Positions 55,229 to 63,253 of a DNA stretch of 64,000 nt are shown here, piece by piece. The position numbers were made by a program, and so were the translations under genes. The stretch's first letter is position 1, and every line of letters starts with the position of its first letter. This stretch comes from JBKEDC01 sp047972995 (GTDB lineage: Bacteria > Bacteroidota > Bacteroidia > Bacteroidales > Prolixibacteraceae). The notes under the pieces are model-generated. The model saw nothing but the letters and a program-made list of their open reading frames with translations, was not told where the DNA came from and did not search any database. The DNA lies in contig JBKEBD010000008.1 in NCBI GenBank assembly GCA_047972995.1, forward strand, positions 1 to 64,000, read 5' to 3'.

Positions 55229-55819
55229 TCACTCCATAATTTCCGCTATGTAGTCTAGCACTTCTTCTTTGCCGAGTTTTTGTTCTGAAGAGGTAACAAA
55301 CATTTCGGGGAGATCGGCCCATGTTTCGAGCAGCTTTTTGCGGTAGGCTGCCACATGGCTCGCCACTTGGTTTTTGCCCAGTTTATCGGCTTTGGTGAAG
55401 ATAATGCTGAAAGGTATTTCCTTTTCGCCACACCATTCCATAAATTCCAAATCGATTTTTTGTGCTTCATGGCGTACATCAATCAGCACGAACAAACAAT
55501 ATAGGTTTGGGCGTTTAATGATATAATCGGTGATGTAAGACTGAAATTTTTCCTTGTCTTTTTTTGAAACTTTGGCATAGCCATAGCCCGGCAAATCCAC
55601 CAAATACCAATTGTCGTTAATGGTAAAATGGTTGATGAGTTGGGTTTTCCCCGGTCGAGACGAAGTCTTGGCAAGCTTCTTATGATTGGTGAGCATATTA
55701 ATGAGTGAAGATTTCCCCACATTCGAACGACCAATAAAGGCAAATTCGGGGAGGTTCGTTTGCGGACATTTATCTACACTCGAATTACTCATTAAAAATT
55801 TCGCGGTATTTATTTCCAT
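55229..55819 (-). CDS. engB: Ribosome biogenesis GTPase EngB (YihA/YsxC)
   Basis: 196 residues. Essential GTPase of 50S assembly. G1 GRSNVGKSSLIN, G2 region SSRPGKTQ, G3 DLPGYGYAK, G4 TKAD, and the SQKLGKEE G5-like SSE element (VTSSEQKLG). Full length. Confidence 0.96.
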   Translation of the reverse strand: MEINTAKFLMSNSSVDKCPQTNLPEFAFIGRSNVGKSSLINMLTNHKKLAKTSSRPGKTQLINHFTINDNWYLVDLPGYGYAKVSKKDKEKFQSYITDYIIKRPNLYCLFVLIDVRHEAQKIDLEFMEWCGEKEIPFSIIFTKADKLGKNQVASHVAAYRKKLLETWADLPEMFVTSSEQKLGKEEVLDYIAEIME

Positions 55820-55960
55820 GTGATATTTCTTTTTGCTGTTGGTATTAATGACCTAAGGCGTTTATTTATTTAATTTATTGTCCGCTCCAAAATATTCTAG
55901 AGCAAATAGGGGGAAAGATGTTGGCTTCTGTGCGAGCATCCCTCAAACACAAACAAAATC

Positions 55961-57067
55961 TTATTCATCAAACGTTCCGGCTTTATACATTTTTTCGATA
56001 TTGTGCGCCTCGCGAAGTTCTTTGTTTGTAAGTTTGGCAAGCGAATGTATTTTGCCATTTTTCAAAAAGAAATAGCAATCGGGGCGTAGCAAATCATTGC
56101 TCATGATGCTTGTGTTGTGGGAGGTAATCACCGACTGAATATCCATCTCTTTAAGCCTTCGCACGATGAATGCGGAAAGCTCATGGTGATAAAACGCATC
56201 AAATTCATCGAGGAACAAAAAAGACACTTGAGCAGCCTGCAATCGTTGAAGCCAATAGTAAAACAAGCTGAGCGCCTGTGTGCCACTTGAAGCGAGCAGA
56301 TGAAGAGCTATTTTCTTTCCGCCAAAATCTACGGCAATGGTTTCTTCTTCCGATTCTTTCACTACACAAAGCATGTAATTTATGCCGGCATCGTGCAGAA
56401 AGCTCTCGAAATCTTTCACCTGGTTTTGCTCAATAATATCGGCGTAAATATTTCGACTACCAATCTCTAAACCAAGATATTCATTCTGATGCAGCGAACG
56501 GAAAAAAAGCATATGGTTGACGAAATGAAAAAACTGCTTAAAGCAACGGTTAATTTCGTTGTCTGCCAGCTCGGTGTTGTTCAAAATATACTTCAAAAGC
56601 GAAAGGCGAGGGTTCGTTAAATTGGTTTTTAAGTTTTCAGCTCCTTCTAGTTTTACCGTTGCTTCTTCCTTGGGGCGGTCGAGAGATACACACACTTGCC
56701 CATCAATAGAAAACTCCTCAAAAATTAAAACTTCATAATCAATTTTCCCATATTTATAAACCACATGGTGATTATCAAACTTAAATTCATAGGTGAAGAA
56801 CGTGTAATCGCCTGTATTTTGGGCGTGTTGATAGGGGGTGTATAGGTGAGTGTTTCGGTTTTTATCGGTGAGGTGAACGATGATGTCGAAAATGGCTAAG
56901 CCTAAGTTCGATTTCCCACTGCCATTATATCCATAAACCAAGGCTTGGTTCACCAATCCATCTTTAATGCACTCATTATTGAAATTATATTTGTGCGTAT
57001 TTTGAAGGTCGAAGGTGATTTCTTCTTTGAAGCCTTTAAAGTTCCGTACTGAAAATTTAGATAACAT
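55961..57067 (-). CDS. AAA15/OLD-like ATPase of unknown role
   Basis: 368 residues, SMC/ABC-like ATPase of the AAA15 group. N-terminal FSVRNFKGFKEEITFDL and Walker A GYNGSGKSN (about 48-56), signature-like ASSGTQALSLFYYWL, Walker B VSFLFLDEFDAFYHHEL, and a final histidine switch ITSHNTSIMSNDLLRPDCYFFL. No TOPRIM or nuclease domain is attached and no RloB-type partner is adjacent. Family members occur in abortive infection and other anti-phage systems and also as orphans. It stands alone with its own promoter box. Confidence 0.8.
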   Translation of the reverse strand: MLSKFSVRNFKGFKEEITFDLQNTHKYNFNNECIKDGLVNQALVYGYNGSGKSNLGLAIFDIIVHLTDKNRNTHLYTPYQHAQNTGDYTFFTYEFKFDNHHVVYKYGKIDYEVLIFEEFSIDGQVCVSLDRPKEEATVKLEGAENLKTNLTNPRLSLLKYILNNTELADNEINRCFKQFFHFVNHMLFFRSLHQNEYLGLEIGSRNIYADIIEQNQVKDFESFLHDAGINYMLCVVKESEEETIAVDFGGKKIALHLLASSGTQALSLFYYWLQRLQAAQVSFLFLDEFDAFYHHELSAFIVRRLKEMDIQSVITSHNTSIMSNDLLRPDCYFFLKNGKIHSLAKLTNKELREAHNIEKMYKAGTFDE

Positions 57068-57110
57068 GATAATAAGCTATTCGTGAATGTTTCTAATTTT
57101 TTTTGCGCCG

Positions 57111-57118
57111 CAAAACTA
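57111..57118 (-). promoter_or_regulatory. Putative -7 box of the AAA ATPase gene
   Basis: TAGTTTTG on the minus strand, 44 nt before the ATG at 57067. Confidence 0.45.
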
Positions 57119-57202
57119 CAACAATAGAAGCAAGAAAGCAAGTGTACCCGTAATTTTTTTACGGATACGCTTACTTTGCCATTAATCCTTAACAACTAAC
57201 CA

Positions 57203-58174
57203 TTAAATATGTGTTTCCAACAACTTGCAGTTGTTTGTTTCGGGAATGAGGGTGAACTGGTGGCAGGAGGCAGGAATGAGGATGCATTCGCCTGTTTTTA
57301 GCAGTTCCCGATTGTCTTCATACATGACTACCGCTTCGCCTTCCACACAAATGTATATCACAAAAGAGTCGAGCTGATAAATATCTTTCTGCAAACCTTG
57401 GGTGAGCTGCACCATGTTGGTGGTGAAGTAGGGGCATTGCACTAATTCTTTAGCCACATTGTCGTGCAATTCTTGGCGCAGGTTTTGGGGCGCAGTGGCT
57501 TTATAGTCGATGGCTTCGAGCGATTCTGCCACGTGTAAATCGCGGTGGTTTCCCTCGGCATCGGTGCGATTATAGTCGTAAAGGCGATAGGTGATGTCTG
57601 ACGTTTGCTGAATTTCAGCAATGAGCAAACCTTTGCCAATGGCGTGCACCGTTCCTGCAGGAATAAAGAAGCTGTCGCCTTTTTCTACTGGCACAAACTG
57701 AAGCGCAGGTTCTAGGTTGCCATCTGCTATGAGTTGAGCAAGCATATCGCTATTCATTTCTTCGTTGAAACCTAGGTTTAGTTGGCTGCCTTTGTCGGCT
57801 TGCATGACATACCACATTTCAGTTTTGCCGTAGCTGTTGTGTTTTTCGGCTGCTAGCTCATCGTTGGGATGCACCTGCACCGACAGGTCGTCGTTGGCAT
57901 CGATGAATTTAATGAGCAGCGGAAATGAAAGTCCGAATTTCTCATACACTTTGTCGCCCACGAGTTCGCCCATATACACCTCGATGAGTTCCTCTAGGTT
58001 GTTGTCTGCCAAATAGCCATTGGCTACTACCGACAGACTGCCATCAACCCCCGATATTTCCCACGACTCGCCTGCCTCAGCTATATTTTCTTTTCCCAAT
58101 AGCTGATGTAGCTTTGTGCCTCCCCAGATTTTAGGGTGCACTTGGGGTTTAAATTTTAATGGATATAAGTTCAT
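57203..58174 (-). CDS. manA: Mannose-6-phosphate isomerase, class I
   Basis: 323 residues, the short Bacillus-type enzyme. Interconverts mannose 6-phosphate and fructose 6-phosphate. Zinc-site residues are in SVQVHPNDELAAEKHNSYGKTEMWYV and AGTVHAIGKGLLIAEIQQTSDITYRLYDYNR. Second gene of a two-gene unit, 6 nt after the Dabb protein. Confidence 0.95.
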   Translation of the reverse strand: MNLYPLKFKPQVHPKIWGGTKLHQLLGKENIAEAGESWEISGVDGSLSVVANGYLADNNLEELIEVYMGELVGDKVYEKFGLSFPLLIKFIDANDDLSVQVHPNDELAAEKHNSYGKTEMWYVMQADKGSQLNLGFNEEMNSDMLAQLIADGNLEPALQFVPVEKGDSFFIPAGTVHAIGKGLLIAEIQQTSDITYRLYDYNRTDAEGNHRDLHVAESLEAIDYKATAPQNLRQELHDNVAKELVQCPYFTTNMVQLTQGLQKDIYQLDSFVIYICVEGEAVVMYEDNRELLKTGECILIPASCHQFTLIPETNNCKLLETHI

Positions 58175-58180
58175 AGTTGT

Positions 58181-58477
58181 TTAGGAGTTTACAAAGTCCA
58201 TTGCTGCGCGTTGGATGATTTTATCTTTGAATTGTGTGCTTACTTTCACGTGCTCGGGGTGTGCGAGGTAGGCGCGAAGGGCATTCATATCTTCAAACTG
58301 ACTGTCGATGCACAGGTGAAATTGCTCGCCCTGCAAATCGTGATTGATATTTACTTTCAGGTGTTTTATTTGTGGAATATGGGGTGGGAGTGCCAATAGC
58401 ATGGCTTTAAACTCTGCCAATTGATTGGCCAGCTCATTGCCCGCCTTCAATTTAAACATTACGACGTGGTTAATCAT
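58181..58477 (-). CDS. Dabb (stress-responsive alpha/beta barrel) domain protein
   Basis: 98 residues: MINHVVMFKLK start, HLKVNINHDLQGEQFHLCIDSQFEDMNALRAYLAHPEHVKV, the Dabb ferredoxin-like fold seen in small dimeric proteins. Function unknown. Forms an operon with manA. Confidence 0.88.
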   Translation of the reverse strand: MINHVVMFKLKAGNELANQLAEFKAMLLALPPHIPQIKHLKVNINHDLQGEQFHLCIDSQFEDMNALRAYLAHPEHVKVSTQFKDKIIQRAAMDFVNS

Positions 58478-58506
58478 GTTACTGCGAAATTAAATTGTAA
58501 GTCCTG

Positions 58507-58514
58507 CAAATATA
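58507..58514 (-). promoter_or_regulatory. Putative -7 box of the Dabb-manA operon
   Basis: TATATTTG on the minus strand, 30 nt before the ATG at 58477. Confidence 0.5.
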
Positions 58515-58534
58515 GGGAAACATATATAATTAAC

Positions 58535-58585
58535 AAGTGCGAAGTGGTTGATACAAAGTGCTTGATGCAAAGTGCGAAGTGGTTG
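58535..58585. repeat. Copies of the GTGCGAAGT/GCTTGATACAAAGTGC repeat family
   Basis: AAGTGCGAAGTGGTTG occurs at 58535-58550 and again at 58570-58585, with TTGATACAAAGTGC and CTTGATGCAAAGTGCG between them. Confidence 0.65.
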
Positions 58586-58614
58586 TACCCTAATTCTTAA
58601 TTCCAAATTCCGAA

Positions 58615-59520
58615 TTACGAAAAGATAATATCTCCTACTTCTTCGGTTTCGCCGTTGGGCGATTCTATGGTGAGTCCGAAGCCGACATCGATGTTGGCAT
58701 TTTCAATGACGATGGTAATTTCGGCGCCGGCTTTCAGGGCGCCGTTCACCGCTTGATCTATGGTGGTTGTTTTGGTGGTGATGCCATCGGTAGAAAAGTC
58801 GATGCGCACCTCATAGCTTTCGCCAGAAAGCAAGGGGCTGAAATAGCCTTGCACCCCCGCTACTGAAATAGCCTTGGCGGTATAGGATGCTAATTCATCT
58901 TTCGAGTTTGTATTGTCGGCCATGAGCAAGCCGCCCACATAAATCTGATAGCTGTGGAAGGCGCTGAAATCTTCGGCACACTGCGCGTTTCGAGCACGCA
59001 GGTTAATGATTGATGTTTTCAAGTTCCAATCTATATTATCGTTTTCCGAGCTTATTTGCTCGAAGTTTAGGGGGTACAGTTCATCGGTAGCGACCGTAAC
59101 ATTTTGCGGTGCCGACACATATCTTACTCCTCTGCGCGGATTGAGTGTAGGAAGATTTTTATCGGCTTTGGGGTTGTATTCGTAAGGATTGCAGTTTGCC
59201 ACAAGCACATCGTAGGTGTCGGCATAGAGCGATATGATATTTTGCTCTCCCCATTTTTGCAGGGGCGTGGGGTTCATATAGCCTTTAGGCATGGTGGTGA
59301 GCACACCGGTACGGGTGTAGTAGAAGTAAATGCTGAAGGTTCGAGCATCAATTTCATCGAGGTAGCTGGCCGACACGCTTTTTTCTGTGAACGATTCATC
59401 ATTGCCGCTTGGCATTGGGGCGTTAATATGCACGAAGCCTTGCGTAGGGAGTACCTCCGTCATGGTGCATGATGCCAAGCATAGCATAATTGCAATCAAT
59501 ATCTGATGAAATAGCTTCAT
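58615..59520 (-). CDS. Lipoprotein, DUF4493-like
   Basis: 301 residues with a lipoprotein signal (ILIAIMLCLASC, Cys 18). Two beta-rich halves: an early FVHINAPMP strand, ISLYADTYDVLVANCNPYEYNP, and a C-terminal half GYFSPLLSGESYEVRIDFSTDG ending in an EITIVIENANIDVGFGLTIESP segment. The layout parallels the next gene upstream, suggesting paralogues. I associate both with DUF4493-like surface lipoproteins of Bacteroidetes with low certainty; a fimbrillin-like role is possible. Confidence 0.6.
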   Translation of the reverse strand: MKLFHQILIAIMLCLASCTMTEVLPTQGFVHINAPMPSGNDESFTEKSVSASYLDEIDARTFSIYFYYTRTGVLTTMPKGYMNPTPLQKWGEQNIISLYADTYDVLVANCNPYEYNPKADKNLPTLNPRRGVRYVSAPQNVTVATDELYPLNFEQISSENDNIDWNLKTSIINLRARNAQCAEDFSAFHSYQIYVGGLLMADNTNSKDELASYTAKAISVAGVQGYFSPLLSGESYEVRIDFSTDGITTKTTTIDQAVNGALKAGAEITIVIENANIDVGFGLTIESPNGETEEVGDIIFS

Positions 59521-59839
59521 GTAATTATTTACTTAACTTCTGCTCACCCTTTTTTGGGGGGTGAACTTGCTTTTTTAAGGCTTAAATCTCTTGGCATATA
59601 ACTTTTATTTATGGCAAAAATTCACATTCTAATATAGTGTGCTTACTTTTTAGTGTGTCCTTGCACTGATTAGCAAATATAATATAAGTTTTCGATTTAT
59701 TTGATGGTGAGTTAAAAAATAGATTGAAAAATTGCTGAAATAGCGCATGAGTAGTGTTGTTTGCACTTTGCCGGCTAAAGTTCGGAATAAAAGAATTTGA
59801 GGCATATTTAATTTTGAGTACACCCGATAGAACAAAAAG

Positions 59840-59940
59840 CGACCACAATCAGCAAGCTGATTGTGGTCGCTAGATAAAAGGAAAAACAAATGATTATCGT
59901 TAAAATAGTATATTGCTATAAGCTTTCCTTATCGGTTTCG
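59840..59940 (-). ncRNA. Candidate small RNA or terminated leader
   Basis: Between two lipoprotein genes, a 15-bp perfect hairpin GCGACCACAATCAGC with complement (59842-59873 region, 2-nt loop) is followed on the minus strand by TTTTTG. It lies 75-100 nt behind the first terminator (59948-59980), so it can only end a transcript starting between the two. The rest of 59521-59997 shows no gene: two overlapping reading frames here look like chance. Confidence 0.3.
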
Positions 59941-59947
59941 GTTGAAA

Positions 59948-59980
59948 CAAAAAAAAACCAACCCTAAGGTTGGCTTTTTT
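59948..59980 (-). terminator. Terminator of the 59998-60855 gene
   Basis: Stem GCCAACC/GGTTGG(T) around TTAG on the minus strand followed by eight or more T, 18 nt behind the stop. Confidence 0.8.
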
Positions 59981-59997
59981 GTAATATGAGGGAGTGA

Positions 59998-60855
59998 TTA
60001 TAACTCAACTTTTCCACCGTCTGTTGTTGCACCTGTAGGAGCTGCTACTGCTAAGCCAACTGTACCTTTTTTCGCAGAAATGGTGATAACAACTTCTTGT
60101 CCTGCTGTAAGAATAGCTGTAGTTCCTGTAACAGCAGGGTTTGTAGTACCATCTGTAGATACTGATTCAAATTTGATCTCATATCCTACTTCTTTTACAT
60201 CGAAGTAACCTTGAGCAAGCGCAGTGCTAGTTAATCTTGATCCTAGATTAAGATTTGCATCGGAAGCAATTATCAAGTTAGTAGTTCCATCGTTGATAGT
60301 TAGTTTGTAAGATTGAAGAGTAGCAAGATAAGTATCTGCAGCCTCATCAGCAGCTTTAGCTGAAACTACAGTTGTTTTCATTTCCCAACTGCCAAATGTA
60401 GCATTAGTGTTAGAAGCGGCATCTACTGTGATGTCCGAAGTAGTTGAAGTGTAAACAACACCACTAAGTTCAGTTGTTGGACGTGGGGTTGTGGTTGCAG
60501 CATCAGCGTTTGTTACAACGAAATCATATTTACCGTAGTTAAGAGTCCAGTTGAACGCATCTCCCCAAGAGACTAGAGCTCCTTCATTTGCAGAACCATT
60601 GATGATAGTAGCAAGAGTGGTTGTGCCTGCATTGTAAAGATTGTAAGTGTAGTTTCCGAATTGGTTAGTCACGAAGTTCGACCAATCATTAACAGCTTTA
60701 GTTGCGAAAGTGTTTTCTTCTTGCACCGAGATGCCGAAGCCTGCTACTTGTGTGCTAATTGTTCCGTATTGAGGTTCTTCAATAGGAGAATTTTCAGTTG
60801 AGCAAGACGCGAAAAGCACTGCCACTGCGAATGAAAATAAAGTTACTTTTTTCAT
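59998..60855 (-). CDS. Lipoprotein, DUF4493-like
   Basis: 285 residues with a lipoprotein signal (LFSFAVAVLFASC, Cys 19) followed by STENSPIEEP. Thr/Ala-rich, beta-rich body with TYNLYNAGTTTLATII, NYGKYDFVVTNADA, GYFDVKEVGYEIKFESVSTDG and a final AGQEVVITISAKKGTVGLAVAAP. Matches the layout of the 58615 gene. Probably cell-surface. Its base composition and alanine/threonine richness differ from neighbours, as for abundant surface proteins. Confidence 0.6.
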   Translation of the reverse strand: MKKVTLFSFAVAVLFASCSTENSPIEEPQYGTISTQVAGFGISVQEENTFATKAVNDWSNFVTNQFGNYTYNLYNAGTTTLATIINGSANEGALVSWGDAFNWTLNYGKYDFVVTNADAATTTPRPTTELSGVVYTSTTSDITVDAASNTNATFGSWEMKTTVVSAKAADEAADTYLATLQSYKLTINDGTTNLIIASDANLNLGSRLTSTALAQGYFDVKEVGYEIKFESVSTDGTTNPAVTGTTAILTAGQEVVITISAKKGTVGLAVAAPTGATTDGGKVEL

Positions 60856-60932
60856 GATTTTTGATTTTTTGTTTTTATTACTTATTGTTTATTTCGATCT
60901 TGATTTTTATTAGGGAGGAATCCTTGATGCAA

Positions 60933-60940
60933 CAAACGTA
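60933..60940 (-). promoter_or_regulatory. Putative -7 box of the 59998-60855 gene
   Basis: TACGTTTG on the minus strand, 77 nt before the ATG at 60855. Confidence 0.45.
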
Positions 60941-61217
60941 TAAATAGTTTTTTGTAACATAATAATACATAACAAATGTTTCACATTGCAAAAACTTATG
61001 TAAGCTATCTAAAGCTTTGTAAACCAAGGAGAATAGCTTTTAAAAACAAAGAGTTAAAATAGGTTAACGCTCGTGTGCTGATATTCATTTGATGTATATC
61101 CTTCAATTTTTTCATTGTCAGAGGTATTATGTTAGTCGAAAAATGATAGATTAAGATACATTTATGTGTGCTTATTTGCTTTTGTTTGGCTGTGTTCTCC
61201 GTTGTTTGCAAGGCAAG

Positions 61218-61656
61218 CCCCAATGGGGGTGAATAAAGGGCAGGCGATATTTTGGGGTCTAGGCATATTGGTAATGCCCTGAAAGGGCAATTTAAAACAC
61301 CCCATTCTTAATAGAGTTTCGTTTAAGGATTAGGTATAGATAGCCCATTGGGCTTATATATGAATAGAGATAAGAATTAGAAATCCTGTTTTTCCGTAGG
61401 AAATTTATCTGCATTATATATTCCCTATGGGAAATTCTCACCTAAACAGCTTGTTTTCTATTAATATCTATCGCCTACGGCGAAGCAATGCTCTGGAAAT
61501 AAGTAGGGCGATGCCCTACGAGTGGAATAATGGAGAACAGAAAGTGCCGAAGGGGCGAAATATCAATGTATTTAGTACCTACGTCACTTCTGTTTGGGGG
61601 AATATTATAGCCCCACAATAAATTGTGGGGCTAATAAGATGTTGCCTCTACGAGGC
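61218..61656. repeat. Array of mini-palindromes with three-base loops
   Basis: At least nine short inverted repeats, mostly with 3-nt loops: 61218-61228 (CCCC AAT GGGG), 61275-61289 (TGCCCT GAA AGGGCA), 61342-61354 (AGCCC ATT GGGCT), 61391-61403 (TTTCC GTA GGAAA), 61421-61433 (TTCCC TAT GGGAA), 61471-61483 (TCGCC TAC GGCGA), 61503-61519 (GTAGGGC GAT GCCCTAC), 61608-61633 (12-bp arms, 2-nt loop) and 61644-61656 (GCCTC TAC GAGGC). They occur every 30-100 bp. No credible gene lies in 60941-61819. Confidence 0.75.
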
Positions 61657-61739
61657 TTTTTGAGCCATTGCAAACCTGACGGAGGCTTCTGACTAAAATT
61701 TTTGAGTCATTGCAAGCTTAACGGAGGTTTTGACTAAAA
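61657..61739. repeat. Tandem direct repeat of 41-42 bp
   Basis: Copies at 61657-61698 and 61699-61739 share TTTTTGAG-CATTGCAA, ACGGAGG and TGACTAAAA with several differences. Confidence 0.7.
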
Positions 61740-61742
61740 TTA

Positions 61743-61797
61743 GAGGGGGTAGCGTTTAGAAAACGGTGTTCATCGTTCGCTAACTGCTACCCCCCTC
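61743..61797 (-). terminator. Hairpin behind the DUF5723 gene, possible terminator
   Basis: GAGGGGGTAGC (61743-61753) pairs with GCTACCCCCCTC (61786-61797) over an imperfect inner stem; on the minus strand it follows the DUF5723 stop by 22 nt and is followed by AATTTT. Confidence 0.45.
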
Positions 61798-61819
61798 ATT
61801 AATGATTAACCCCTAACGA

Positions 61820-63184
61820 CTAAAAAACAAGGTTAATCCCTAGTTGTAGGTTTATATATTTGGCATTGCCAGGGTTGGTGAAGCTCGTGAAGCTGTCGGT
61901 TAGCGCATAAAGTTGGAAGCAAGCCCCACGAAGCATTAAGCCGGCACCGAAGCTAGGAGCATCGTGTTTGCGCATGCTGTAGCTAAATAGGGCAGAAAGC
62001 GCTTTGCCCGGAGAAAGCGTAGTAGAAAGTGTAGCATTGGTGTTGTTTAGGTGGTTGAATTGTAGCAACCCGCCCAAGCTCACCCAATCTTTAAGCTCAT
62101 ATTGTGCCGAAATATTAGTCGATTGAAATAGCGATGTGCTAAAAGCTTCTGTCGATCCGGGACGAAGTTTAAATGAATTTTTCAAATCATCGAGATATTC
62201 ATCAAGCTGCGTGTTTTTCTCGCCATCGCTGTTGCCGGTAATATCGTCGCTCACATCGATAGGAGCGTATTCAAAAGAACCTTCGGTGTAAATTTCTTGC
62301 GTTTTGCCTTTCCAATTGATTTTTCCAAGGTCAATCATAGAAAAACCTACCGTTAGCTTGTCGGTTACTTTATATGTAGCACCAAAATCGAAACCGAATC
62401 CGGTGTTTTTACCTATGGTGGAATCCAAAATTTCGTTGGCATCGCTATCGAGTGAAATCTGGTTGATCGTGCCATCGGCATTTTCGGTAACACTAATTGG
62501 GGCAACAATTTGCTGACTAATATTTTGCTGCGTGCTCATGGTTCCATCGCTGTTGGTGTTAATATACAAATCCATGCTGTTGGTTTGCGTGGCAACGGCA
62601 CCTTGAATGTATTTCACCCGTGCCCCAACCGTAAGCTTTTCGCTTAGCTCATAGCTATATCCTAAGCTAGCTTCCACATAAGAAATGGCATTTGCCGTAA
62701 GGTCTTGAATGTGGTGGTTAATGGGGGTGTTCTTGTCGGCATCCCAGTTACCATATTGCAAGTTGAATATCGAGCCCGGCACGTTGGTGGTTGATTTCAC
62801 CTTGGTGTTTAGGTCGAAAGAAACATAGTGTTTCTCCTTAATCTTAAAACCGAAGCCCAGAATCTGCATACTCATATTGGCATCGATAGGGTTGTCTCCT
62901 TTTACGGCTTTAGAAAGCGAAGGGATATCGAAGAAAAGCGTGTTGTCTTTAATGTATGTAGCTTGATTCCACGAAAAAGCTGCCGTAGAAACAGAAGCAG
63001 AAAAACTTCCGAGTGCAGGAAATGCCAAATACCATTTGTCGCCTTCTTGCAATTTTAGGGCAGGGTTAAGGGTTGATGATTGCGGAGTTCCTTTCAAGAA
63101 CATCATGCCTTTGTTTTCGGCAGAAGCACTTAATCCGAAACATAGGATAAGCGCTAAGGATATATATATATTTATGGTATTCAT
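61820..63184 (-). CDS. DUF5723 family outer membrane protein
   Basis: 454 residues with a signal peptide (NIYISLALILCFGLSASA). Barrel-like pattern: GTPQSSTLNPALKL, YLAFPALGSFSASVSTAAFSW, VEASLGYSYELSEKLTVGARVKYIQGAV, TVGFSMIDLGKINWKG and a final YINLQLGINLVF. DUF5723 proteins resemble PorV/FadL-type barrels; the function is unknown. The start at 63184 fits the signal peptide; the longer frame to 63247 only translates the repeat at 63225-63247. Operon with the following gene is likely (69-nt spacer from that gene's stop). Confidence 0.83.
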   Translation of the reverse strand: MNTINIYISLALILCFGLSASAENKGMMFLKGTPQSSTLNPALKLQEGDKWYLAFPALGSFSASVSTAAFSWNQATYIKDNTLFFDIPSLSKAVKGDNPIDANMSMQILGFGFKIKEKHYVSFDLNTKVKSTTNVPGSIFNLQYGNWDADKNTPINHHIQDLTANAISYVEASLGYSYELSEKLTVGARVKYIQGAVATQTNSMDLYINTNSDGTMSTQQNISQQIVAPISVTENADGTINQISLDSDANEILDSTIGKNTGFGFDFGATYKVTDKLTVGFSMIDLGKINWKGKTQEIYTEGSFEYAPIDVSDDITGNSDGEKNTQLDEYLDDLKNSFKLRPGSTEAFSTSLFQSTNISAQYELKDWVSLGGLLQFNHLNNTNATLSTTLSPGKALSALFSYSMRKHDAPSFGAGLMLRGACFQLYALTDSFTSFTNPGNAKYINLQLGINLVF

Positions 63185-63224
63185 TTGTGTGTGTGAAACG
63201 TAAATTATAAAATATAAGCTCATT

Positions 63225-63247
63225 ACTTCGCACTTCGTATCAAGCAC
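63225..63247. repeat. Copy of the GCTTGATACAAAGTGCGAAGT repeat family
   Basis: On the minus strand GTGCTTGATACGAAGTGCG followed by AAGT, in the spacer before the DUF5723 gene. Confidence 0.6.
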
Positions 63248-63253
63248 TGTATA

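Noticed and set aside
59609..59889. Two overlapping reading frames on the minus strand behind a lipoprotein gene
   Set aside because: Low-complexity Phe/Asn-rich products crossing a perfect terminator-like hairpin; no start context.
61005..61223. 72-codon minus-strand frame
   Set aside because: No signal, domain or start context, and it overlaps the first palindrome.
61427..61621. 64-codon plus-strand frame in the palindrome region
   Set aside because: It runs through several palindromes and has no protein-like pattern; similar chance frames are common in such repeats.
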